DNA from: Larix sibirica
Taxonomy: Eukaryota > Streptophyta > Pinopsida > Pinales > Pinaceae
Assembly: GCA_004151065.3 (NCBI GenBank)
Contig: NWUY0300017107.1
Location: 5,849-16,641, forward strand
Direction: 5' to 3'
Length of the DNA stretch: 10,793 nt
Shown: piece after piece, positions 1 through 8,499 of the stretch
Layout: every line of letters starts with the position of its first letter
Numbering within the stretch: position 1 is the stretch's first letter
Notes under the pieces: model-generated
Seen by the model: only the letters and a program-made list of their open reading frames with translations
The model's database searches: none
What the model was told of the DNA's origin: nothing
Translations under genes and position numbers: made by a program

Positions 1-624
1 GAGGAAGAGGTCGCACAGGCCCAATCTGATATTACAATTGCAATGATATTGGACACCTTGCCCAATATTACACCTTACCTAAGAGACCAAGGTGTACATA
101 TTTCTATACCAACACCCACACTATTGAATAATGCTCAGATCTTATTTCTAAATGGGAAGATCATGTAAGATGACCAGCTAATATTAGCAATTTTGAACCG
201 TGAGAATACTGCAACCTAGAAGGTTTTGTTGTTACTTGGGGAGGAGCGAGAACATGAGAAAATAAACAAAGGTCAAATTCGTCAGTAATAAGAATGAATT
301 CACTAGAAAGAGATTTATCATAATGTTGTTGACATGTTTAAGTGAATTCCAACTCCTCCATCCAAGGATGAGGAAAGACCATCCCACCAGAACATAGGTG
401 ATGACATGTTGAGAAGTTGGGGAAGAGAAACAGGTGCTAAGGAAAGAGATTCTGTCTCTTTATGGTTTACCCTACTAAAATATATTTTGGAGGATGAAAG
501 AACCACTTATAAGTTGTTCAAAACCCTTCATGAAATGCATGGTTTCGATGAATAAATATGTACCCCACTACCAGAAAGAACATCTCAGTTTGTACAGAAG
601 CGAAGAAGAAAGAGGAACATGTGA
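1..624 (+). pseudogene. Degenerate gag-like part of a Gypsy-type retroelement polyprotein (partial at window start)
   Basis: Frame 1 from the first base reads as coherent protein, broken by stops at 166, 217, 286, 289, 295, 304, 343, 553 and 622. It opens with an acidic stretch (EEEVAQAQSD) and then a hydrophobic helix-like part ending near NITPYLRDQG. A hydrophilic region with Lys/Glu runs (GEEREHEKINKG) follows, and then a basic patch just before the protease (KRRRKR, about 598-615). No CCHC zinc knuckle is visible. The frame runs without a shift into the retropepsin part, so I treat it as the upstream portion of the same polyprotein. Most of the stops are TAA or TAG where a Gln codon would fit, as expected for an old, silenced element. 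The gag-like label comes from position and composition, not from a recognised capsid motif. The true start lies outside the window. Confidence 0.6.
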
Positions 625-1256
625 GAGTTCTTGCTAGATGCTCAATTCCATGGATATGATATCAAGAACATAATGATAGATATAGGTTCTGATGTAAATA
701 TACTCCCAAATAATTCCTAGGAAGCAATGGATTTTCCTTCCCTTGTCTACTCCCCCATTCAGTTGAGAATGGTAAACTGGAATACAACATTTTCTCGATT
801 GTTGACTATAGATTTTTAAAGATGATTTAGAATGTGTAAAAACCTTCACTAATTTTGAATTAATTTAGATTATGGGAATAACTTATCCCTATTTAGCGTA
901 TTTGGGAATAGACTGGATCTATGAGAACTATGGAGTGATCAATTTGAAGAACAAGACAATGACCTTCGAAGCTAACGGTATCAAGGTTACTCAACCTCTG
1001 GACCCACTCCAAGGAACACAATGCACTAAGCCGATGCATGAGAACATGGAAAGATATGATTTGGATAACTTATTCTCATTGAAAATAGGAAAAAGGGAAG
1101 ACTATATGAACCCGACAGAAAAAGACTCCATAAGTTGGAGAAGTATTCGTTCCTTTGATAGTGATTATGAGGAAGCTTAGGAAAATTGTAAAAATGGATG
1201 ACATGATATCTGTGATGGCAATTCTTAAGAAGCATGACACTTCACTAAGATTATAA
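625..1256 (+). pseudogene. Degenerate retropepsin-like aspartic protease of a Ty3/Gypsy-type LTR retrotransposon
   Basis: Retropepsins cut the retroelement polyprotein into its mature parts. They are dimers that each give one catalytic Asp in a D-[ST]-G motif. Here frame 1 gives EFLLDAQFHGYD, then DIGSDVNILP at 679-708. The catalytic Asp (679-681) is kept, but the next residue is Ile instead of Thr or Ser. A TAG (718-720) follows where Trp would fit, and the frame ends at TAA 817-819. The reading then moves to frame 2 from about 821 (VKTFTNFEL), crosses a TAG at 866-868, and reaches LGIDWIYENYGVINLKNKTM, the second conserved block of plant Gypsy proteases. This part stays open from 872 to 1180. 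After a further shift, frame 3 gives MDDMISVMAILKKHDTSLRL, ending at TAA 1254-1256. Several stops, two frame changes and the altered DTG make it inactive. No reverse transcriptase follows; an LTR-like repeat begins two bases later. Confidence 0.85.
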
Positions 1257-1257
1257 A

Positions 1258-1762
1258 TGAATTTGTTCACTCTTGAGCATTGAATATATATTTATTAGTT
1301 TATAGGTCCTCTGAACAAGTTTTTTAAATCCTCATTCATTTTATTAACGATTTGTAGAAGTACAAAGCAGAAGAAACCCACAAGTTTCTAGTTATAAAAT
1401 CATGAGTGCATTCAAAATATCCCCCCAAAAAAACAAAAAATACAAAATGTATGAGATTCAAGTGGAGATCATGGAGGCCATACACCTACATAGCCTATAT
1501 CTCAAGCCCCAATGGTTTGGACCACCTCTCAAGCATATAAATAGAGGGTTCATAGTTGGAGGAAAAGGTCAATAGCCCTTATGTTGAAAGTATAGCCTAG
1601 GATCTCAGAAAAATTAATTAGGGAACCCTCAAACCTAATCCTCATCTTTATAATATATTACATCATTCTCCAAGTTTAACTTAGTCTCTTCTATATTTTA
1701 TTGAACCATTCCTAGGCTCCCCTATAATATTGGGATTGATTTCCTTATAATAAGACTAACTT
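1258..1762 (+). repeat. LTR-like direct repeat, copy 1
   Basis: This block matches 6293-6810 in the same orientation along most of its length, with small gaps. Identity is roughly 70% by eye. Anchors include the segment around 1465-1485 (one mismatch in 21 against 6519-6539), an identical 21-base block at 1551-1571 (against 6605-6625), and the CTTAGTCTCTTCTA region near 1680. Both copies begin with TG at the point where similarity starts (TGAATTTGTTCAC here). A good TATA box lies about 280 bases in, as expected for an LTR promoter. The 3' edge fades around 1745-1762, with no clear CA end. No convincing primer-binding site follows, and I could not fix a target-site duplication. The first 130 or so bases may instead be a decayed coding tail continuing the protease frame. 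The alternative is a fragment of a longer dispersed repeat. Confidence 0.6.
1536..1543 (+). promoter_or_regulatory. TATA box of LTR-like repeat copy 1
   Basis: TATAAATA followed by GAGGG is close to the plant TATA consensus. It lies within the repeat, seven bases before the 21-base block that is identical in both copies. Transcription would run rightward on the + strand, starting roughly 25-35 bases downstream, near 1570. The assignment rests on motif and position only. Confidence 0.5.
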
Positions 1763-3439
1763 TGGTCAATGGTTGAGGCTAGAGGAACATAGGTTTGGGT
1801 GACAATTTTGTAACAATAGGATTAGGTATACACATATATTGTAAATTTTGAATTACATTATTATAGATATCTCTACTCTGTTTCCCACCATGCCCTCTCC
1901 CCCATAATTCCTATTTTTATTGATTGTTATGAATGCTACATTTGAATTATAGAATTGTTGAGGAATTAATTTTCCTTAAGTTAGTTAGGTTTTATAGGTT
2001 TGGATACACATTATTCATTTTAAGTGATTAACCGGAAATCGGAAAGGTATGTTGTTAAATAGTGTGTAGATATTGAGGAGAATCTATTGCTGGAGATTTC
2101 CTTAATCACTCAATGACAAAGAGCCAGAACAAGACACCTTTAGATGGTTTTTCCCCTTATATATCTTCCTTGTATTTCATTTAAAGTATTTTCCTTGGAA
2201 AGAAAGATTGTAGATTTATCCTTTTTTCTCTCAATGAGATCCCAACCCTCTCACTAGGGAATGATATTTGCCATAGGTTAAAATATCTCTAACAAAACTA
2301 GTGAGCATACTTGGGGTAAAAATGGGTTTTCTCCAAATGATAAATTCTCAATAGAAAAATGGTAAAAATGATTTACTTTTCATCGGTTTTATAATTTTTT
2401 TACCACATTTGTTTAGAATATTAAATTTTTCCTCAAAATTTTGTTAATTTTGTTCCTTGTTTTAGTATTTTATTTTCCATTGTTTACCCTAAGAAAGGCT
2501 CAATTAACTACAAGACTTGTATAACATTAAATTGGCATTTTTGACATCATAATTTTTGTGGACTTGAGGTAAAATTTTAATAAATCGCATATAGTGATAG
2601 CATTCTTGCATTTTCATTTTGCACTATTATCATGGTTTCAAAAAAAATCCTTAGGATCAAACCCGTCAAGCTATGACATTATTTTTTTTTTAATTTTTAA
2701 TTTTCTATTGCTCGTATGGTAGTGCCTACCTAACATGGGCTACCCTAGTTAGCACTTGATTGCAATTTTGGAACACATTCCAAGTTTTGCCCCATTAGCC
2801 TTTCCATGACTTTGAGTAGAAATCACATGATTCTATGTTCTCTAATTCTATCCAATTTCTAGTGGTCTTGTAATACCGAGCCTATGAGCATATGAACACA
2901 ATGAGTAATCACATGGTAAGTTTGGTAAGTGATTTAATTTTGGTAAATTGGATTTAGTTAAAATAATAATAATATAATAAAAGGTGCACTTGGGGTTACA
3001 TCTCTATAGGAGCACCATGGCAGCAATGAAGCAACACGAGTGGAAATAGTGGTGGTCAAATAAAATATAATATTTTGTCAAGTGTATTCATCCCCAACCC
3101 TTCAAAAATTTGTCCCATTATTATCCTTTGTATTATATTATAATATATTTTCCTAAGCTTTATGGAAGGGCATGTCTTCTTCATGCAAGTCTAAGATTCA
3201 AGTAATCTTTTGGGAAGGTAACCTTTGGGGGAGGGGGAAATCATGCATTCTTTGGTTATTTTGAAATGGGATGGGTGCACTACTGTTGAGGAGGTAAATG
3301 TTTCCATAGTTGTTTCCATGAAACCATGACTAATTTCATTGGTGATGGCCAAGATAAAATGGGATTAATTATATTTGAGTTTCCTTGGTTCCCAACATTA
3401 GAGATTTCCTAGGTATCTTGCATGGGAGCAGTAGAGGGA
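1763..3439. other. Non-coding AT-rich spacer, no gene seen
   Basis: No reading frame of useful length or recognisable protein appears on either strand. The stretch holds short A and T runs, including ten T at 2682-2691 followed by AATTTTTAATTTTC, and a small AAT-rich patch near 2961-2980. If the flanking repeats are an LTR pair, this would be the start of a non-coding internal region. If they belong to separate elements, it is decayed repeat or host spacer. Confidence 0.5.
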
Positions 3440-4140
3440 AGTGGGATAGCCCAAGGAATTGTTTATAATTGAAGGGGATCCCATTCCTTGTGTTGTTTAG
3501 GGAGGAAGGGGGAAAGACATGATGGTGAGTGGGATAGCTATTGTGGAAATGGGTTGGAATTCTATTCCCTGGTTAAAATGTATGTACTTTGGATGAATGA
3601 GGAAACTAGAGCCACAAACAGTAAATTCACCCTTTTTGTTTCATTGCTTGGCATGAGGGTGGAACCTACACAAGACGTTTCCTATGGTTGGGAGAAAAAA
3701 ATGCTCACTTGGATTTATTTATCCAAGTGCAACTTATAAAAAATACATAATTTGGTTTATATTATTTATATGTTGATACTAATGCCCATGGGTATTGTTG
3801 TAAATGAGGAATATGTGCTTATTTGAGGAATATGAAAGCATGGGAATTGGTATTGGTTAAAGAATAAAATTATGGGATCTTTGGAAATTATTATATGCGG
3901 ATTCTGAAGGTTGTTACAACCATATTGTAATGTAGAGAACCTAATAATGCATCTACTTTGTAATTTTATCTTTAGTTATGTCCTATTGATGTAATGGATA
4001 GTGTGGGTATTTCACGTGATACCAAAATCATGGAGAATATGTAATGGTTTATATTTGTGATGGTTGTGTATGCAAGTTTCTATGTAAATTCCCTTGTATA
4101 AGCTACTATTATTCAATGAATGAGAAAAACTATGTTTCAT
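3440..4140. other. Spacer with short repeats and a 3'UTR-like stretch, no gene supported
   Basis: The 11-base word AGTGGGATAGC occurs at 3440-3450 and 3528-3538, inside a G-rich purine tract. An open stretch at 3488-3739 starts only at a TTG codon, has no recognisable motif, and is not called. A perfect 6-base inverted repeat with a one-base centre (GGTTGT and ACAACC) lies at 3909-3921. Around 4080-4130 the sequence has the look of a plant transcript 3' end (TATTCAATGAATGAGAAA, with an AATGAA-type polyadenylation motif), but no matching coding part is visible upstream. Confidence 0.35.
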
Positions 4141-6292
4141 GTGTTAAAATGGCTAAATGTATTCATGGGTATTGAGCTAATGTGTTTTAGGTAATAATAT
4201 TGATCATAGTTTAATTAAGATATTGGGTATCTGACAAGGCTCCCATTGCCTTTTTTTTTTAATTTCCATTTCCATTGCTTACCCTTTCTCATGCCATTTT
4301 CCCTAATTATCTTATATAATTTACTTCATTGATATTTACTGACATTGCATTCTCAATTGTTGCTAGGAAAGCATTCATTGCTCAATCATGTCAAAGTTGC
4401 TTTGTCTTGGAGGAGATGTGCTTACCAGTGTCCACAACTTGAACTTTGCATTTTTATTTCTTTTGCATTAGGAACATAGTTGCTAACAATGTGGAACACA
4501 TCTCCTCCATTGTATTTATAACATTATTTTATTTCTTTTCAAGCTTTCTAATATGGAAAAGACGAAAAAATCAATTATTTCTAAGAAGAGGGGAAAATTT
4601 CAAGATCTTTATGATTCATTTACAAAGTTTGGCATCAATCTATTAGTGTCTCTCTTGAACATAACTCACATTTTTAGTTCTGTCCCTACAATTGGATTTT
4701 AGTGTTTCCTTATAATCTATACCATCATATTGAGTTCACCTTTGAAATCCTCTAGATTTGTTACTCTTCTAGTCATTATGGATATTTACCACAATGCCTC
4801 TTGCATTATTTGTCTACATCATTGGTCTCTTTTGGCATCAATTGATGCCCAATTTATTATTGTATCATGCTATTTCTCAAGGGAATTTATGAGTTGATAA
4901 CCCTATGCTAACTATACCTTATCTCTCTTGAACATCCATGTCAACCATTCCTTGAGTAATTTTTTCTTCATTTTACATCCAATGCTTGTTTTCTCTTTCC
5001 CATGTGAAATGATTCATCCCTACCTTTTCATTCATGTTTCTACTCCTATCAACTATAACACATTGTTCTAAGAGTTACAACTAGAGATTAGTAGCATCCC
5101 AAGTCTTACTTCCATTATTGTAAGTTTCTTTGAACTCAATAAATGAAACTCATCATTGGTTTCTGACTAAGTCATTTCCCCTATGTTGACAACAAGAATT
5201 TTATTCACATAATGGGATTTGTGTTGTACCTTGGATTCCATTTTCATCATTGGTGGAAGCATTTTCTATGATGTAATTGATTTCATCATTAATTATTTAT
5301 TAGTGCGAGTTTCTTTTGTATTATCCTCTTCGATGCATTTGAAATTCATACTCAGCGGTATGTTCTCTCAAGTTATTTTCCAAGAAACCAAATCAAGCCA
5401 CATTATTGTTCATGTGTCTTATTATTTGATATGGGATGCCTTAATTCCTCCCTTTTGAGGAATCTCTTCCTATTGGTCCTCTAACTCATTACTATAGGAA
5501 CAATATTAATAGAGTCACCCTTATAATACCTTGGGGCTTGTATCCAATAGTGTAATGTTCCCTCACACTCAACAATGGGTATTCATCAATGGCCCTTAAT
5601 CATTTTATTCTACAAGTGTTTGGAAACTACATATCTTTCCATACTTGCTAAAATGTATTGCACATGTTGGTGTCCATTATCATCATTAGCTGGTCAACTC
5701 ATGTCTAGCAACAATATACATCAATGTTGGTGACTATATGGTTTCTCCTGTGTTCAACTTAAATACATGTATTCGCATGGTGTAGATTCATAAATTATGA
5801 TGGATTTGGATAAGAGCTTGGGTTTGGTGGTGTCCTTCCTTGGTGTTACCACATGAGATTAATTTATAGTACAACAATTTTATTTAAATTGGTACTTTGG
5901 AGAACTTGTTTTTATCTTCACACAAATATATTTGTTCTCTTGGTGTACACTACACCATAAAATCACTTTGTATATGCTCATGGTTATGATCTTGATTTGA
6001 CATGTAATCACTATGCATTCTTTCATGAGCATGCTTTTTCACTTTGTATACTTCATGGATTTGCAACAAACTTAATTTGGCATCCATGCTTTATTTCCAC
6101 TTGAGCATGGGTATTCCCATCTTGAGGAAGAGTCTCATTTGATACATTGGATTTTTATTGTAGGTAACTTTCTGATCCTTGGTCTATTGGAATCCTTCTT
6201 GGTTCTCCTATCAAAATCATCTATTTTTTATAGTTTCTCTTGGTCATCATCTCCTCCTCTTCCCTCACACCTTAGGGGTCATCTATTTTAGA
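4141..6292. other. Non-coding T/C-rich spacer, no gene seen
   Basis: The + strand is pyrimidine-rich. Open stretches at 4446-4646 and 5219-5458 begin at non-ATG codons and give low-complexity hydrophobic translations with no recognisable domain. I take them as chance. A run of ten T at 4251-4260 followed by AATTTCCATTTCCATTGC resembles the context of the T run at 2682-2691, so the two may be diverged copies of a small repeat. I found no protease, reverse transcriptase or integrase motif here on either strand by reading, although a sensitive profile search could do better. Confidence 0.45.
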
Positions 6293-6810
6293 TGAATTTT
6301 TTCACCCATGACCTTTGAGTACAGATAGGCCACATTGATGACTAGATTAAACAGTTTGTAGGTCCTTTAGATAAGTTTTTTAAAGCCTCTTTCTTTGTGC
6401 TCACAACCTAGATAGAAGTGAAACTCATGAAAAAATCACAAGTTGCTAGTTTTCAATGTTAGAACATTCAAAATAGTCTCCCAACATAAAAATGCATGTA
6501 TTGTATAAGCTTCAAGTAGAGATCATGGAGGTCATACACTTGTAAAACCTAGATCTTGAGCCCCAATAATTTGAATGACTCATCAGACATGTAAATAGAG
6601 GTTTCATAGTTGGAGGAAAAGGTCACTCACCCTTATGCTAAAATTATAGCCTAAGATCTTCCAGACTAAATTAGGAAACCCTTGGCCTTGATCTTAATCT
6701 TTAGAATAACTTCCATTATTTTCCAAGTTTGACTTAGTCTCTTCTAGGGTTTGTTGAGTCATTTATATCCTTGTGATAATATTGATTTTGATTATGTGGA
6801 GGTCTAAACA
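6293..6810 (+). repeat. LTR-like direct repeat, copy 2
   Basis: This is the second copy of the block at 1258-1762, same orientation, about 5.0 kb downstream. It starts TGAATTTTTTCAC, carries the identical 21-base block at 6605-6625, and shares the CTTAGTCTCTTCTA region near 6735. Its TATA box has decayed to TGTAAATA. Similarity fades after about 6795 and ends before the stem-loops at 6812. The divergence between copies implies an old insertion if they are an LTR pair, or two separate old insertions of one family. Unlike copy 1, it is not preceded by a recognisable protease. The first 130 bases read as a decayed coding stretch parallel to that in copy 1. The 1.7 kb after it leads to a second broken gag-like frame, so it could be the 5' LTR of that element. 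Confidence 0.6.
6590..6597 (+). promoter_or_regulatory. Decayed TATA box of LTR-like repeat copy 2
   Basis: TGTAAATA stands at the place of TATAAATA in copy 1. It has the same following bases (GAGG) and the same seven-base distance to the shared 21-base block. The single change in the second base would weaken it. It is called only because of its alignment to copy 1. Confidence 0.4.
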
Positions 6811-6811
6811 A

Positions 6812-6853
6812 ACCCCAAGTTCTTAAGACTTGGGGTACCCCACTTTTTGGGGT
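6812..6853. repeat. Two adjacent perfect stem-loops
   Basis: Stem 1 pairs ACCCCAAGT (6812-6820) with ACTTGGGGT (6828-6836) around a seven-base loop. Stem 2 pairs ACCCCA (6837-6842) with TGGGGT (6848-6853) around a five-base loop. The junction between them, GGGGTACCCC (6832-6841), is itself a perfect palindrome, so an alternative pairing is possible. The structure begins right where similarity between the two LTR-like copies ends, and nothing like it follows copy 1. It could be a leader RNA structure, a terminator-like element or the remnant of another insertion. Its function is unknown. Confidence 0.65.
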
Positions 6854-7142
6854 TTTCATCATCATGCCTGAGTTTCATTGATTGACTTAAGTTTTCTTTT
6901 AATTGATCTTAATTAAAGTAATGAGGAAGAATGGTTGTAACTTCGATTTTGAAAAAATGATTGTTTTTTATTCATCCTTTGATTTTTGGTGCTCTAGATT
7001 AAGTCATCATTCTTTTAGTTCAAGAGAGTTCTTGAAGAATTTTACATAGGAAGTTTCTTTGAAATTTCTTTTTGACTAAGTGCTTTACTTTCATATCTTT
7101 ATAAGCTTAATTTCATCCATAAAAGATCAAGTAATGGTCTTG

Positions 7143-7340
7143 TGACACTTTTGAAGAACTTACTTTTCATTTTATTCCAATGCTAATCAAAAAATCAATT
7201 TTCCCTTTTTTGACGCTTTTAAAAAACTTACTTTCTAAGTGTTCTATAATTTTTGAAAAACTTGATTTCTTGAAGTATTATGGAAATTTATTTTAACTCA
7301 TTTTTTGGTTTTCGGTGATTTTTAAAGACTTATATTTTCT
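7143..7340 (+). repeat. Diverged interspersed short repeat (about 24 bases)
   Basis: A unit of the form TGACACTTTTGAAGAACTT plus ACTTT-like bases lies at 7143-7166. It recurs at 7211-7234 with three differences in 24. Weaker copies appear near 7247 (ATTTTTGAAAAACTTGATTT) and 7315 (GATTTTTAAAGACTTATATT). The spacing is about 68, 36 and 68 bases. It is probably an old, decayed minisatellite-like tract. Confidence 0.4.
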
Positions 7341-7686
7341 AGCTTTTCAAAAAAAAATTGAACTTGTTTTAATAGTCTCGCCAAATACTTTTTTAAAGCT
7401 TTCATACCCTAGTTTTATGGCACTTTTTGAAAAGATGATGAAGAAAAGTTTTGAACATGGCCATTTAAATTTTCAAAAGTTGTTGCAAATGTTTGAAAAT
7501 CCACCGCATAGTTATAATATCTTCAAAATTCACTATCTTCAAAAACCTTTTTACTCTTTTGAAGACATGAATATGAAGTAAGGTTTGTAGGTTCTTTATA
7601 AAACCTAATACTTTCAACAATTTATTGAAACATATTTCAAAAGCTTCAAGTCATAGAAAAGCACCACGACACTTTATAATAATTTA

Positions 7687-7721
7687 TGTTGCAACACAAT
7701 CCCACAACTCATGTTGCAACA
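7687..7721. repeat. Twin copies of the palindrome TGTTGCAACA
   Basis: The perfect 10-base palindrome TGTTGCAACA occurs at 7687-7696 and again at 7712-7721. The two copies start 25 bases apart, and a related half (TTGTTGCAAAC) follows near 7759-7769. Paired palindromes can be protein-binding sites, but in this decayed AT-rich DNA it may be a short duplication. Confidence 0.45.
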
Positions 7722-8499
7722 TAAGTTCAAAACAAGTCTTGTGGAAAGTTTTTAGAACTTGTTGCAAACCTAATGGAATATATAACTTTTTTTAAGCCTT
7801 GCAACTATTTCTTAGAAGATTCACTAGAGAAATTTGGAAAGTGTCAACACAAATGAGTTTGGAGAGCTCGATGCAATGCATAAAATCAAGTTGTAAAATA
7901 TTACCACAAAGTATCAACGCTATCCATTAATGTAAAATATCATCATTTATTACCAAATCTTTGGTGGTAAGTAGAAAATCTTCACAATAATTAAAGCAAA
8001 GAGTTGGAATGTTGGGATTATGCCAAAGCATTTCAAAACAATTGAAAGAATAATATTTTCTAGCTGAAGGGTTGGCAAGTGAAAATTTCAAGTTGTGTGT
8101 CAACAATTAAGAAGACTCTCATTGAGAACAGGAGATAGATTGAGGAATTTTAGAGAAATAATGTGTGTTTCAAAAATTCCTCAGCATTGGGTAAGTGGCA
8201 AAAACTTGAACAACTTTGATTAATAATTGATACTAGTTGTCAAATGGTTGATTAGTTTTTGTAGGATTTGAAGAAACTATCCCATTTATAATTTTTTGAG
8301 TGTGTGCCTTAAAATCAAAAGGCTTTCCTCGAGTCTATTTTGACAATGTCTTATAAAATCAAAGCTCTAATATCTCAAAAGACTATCGGTTAATTTTTTT
8401 TGATGATTTTCAAAGTTTGATTTTTTTAGTCAAAGATTCAATAGGAGTCACAGGCCTACTCTATTTCCCACTTCTATATACAAATAAATCAAACAACAA

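Larger units (their letters stand above)
6854..8499. other. Non-coding leader-like spacer with short diverged repeats
   Basis: No gene is supported. An open stretch at 7315-7581 starts at GTG and is rich in Phe and Lys. It lies partly in a diverged short-repeat tract, so I treat it as chance. If repeat copy 2 is a 5' LTR, this would be the untranslated leader before the broken frame that starts near 8500. No tRNA-complementary primer-binding site was found just after the repeat. Confidence 0.4.

Noticed and set aside
318-1270. Minus-strand open stretches at 318-506, 634-849, 1026-1235 and 1076-1270
   Set aside because: They are shadows opposite the broken gag-like and protease frame, with no motif of their own.
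1763-1860. Primer-binding site after repeat copy 1 (TGGTCAATGG, TGGTTGAGGC)
   Set aside because: The sequences start with TGG but do not resemble the usual initiator-Met site or any other tRNA 3' end that I can match with confidence.
3488-3739. 83-codon open stretch on the + strand
   Set aside because: It starts at TTG, has no recognisable motif, and lies in a purine-rich tract with short repeats. It is probably chance.
4446-5458. Open stretches at 4446-4646 and 5219-5458
   Set aside because: Both start at non-ATG codons and encode low-complexity hydrophobic residues typical of T-rich DNA.
6280-6292. Polypurine tract before repeat copy 2 (TTAGGGGTCATC nearby)
   Set aside because: The purine run is only five bases and not adjacent to the repeat start. 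Copy 1 has no equivalent.
7143-7340. CRISPR-like spaced repeats
   Set aside because: The units are diverged, spacing is irregular and the context is eukaryotic. It is a decayed minisatellite-like tract.
7315-7581. 88-codon open stretch rich in Phe and Lys
   Set aside because: It starts at GTG, overlaps a decayed short-repeat tract, and its composition follows the TTT/AAA richness of the DNA.
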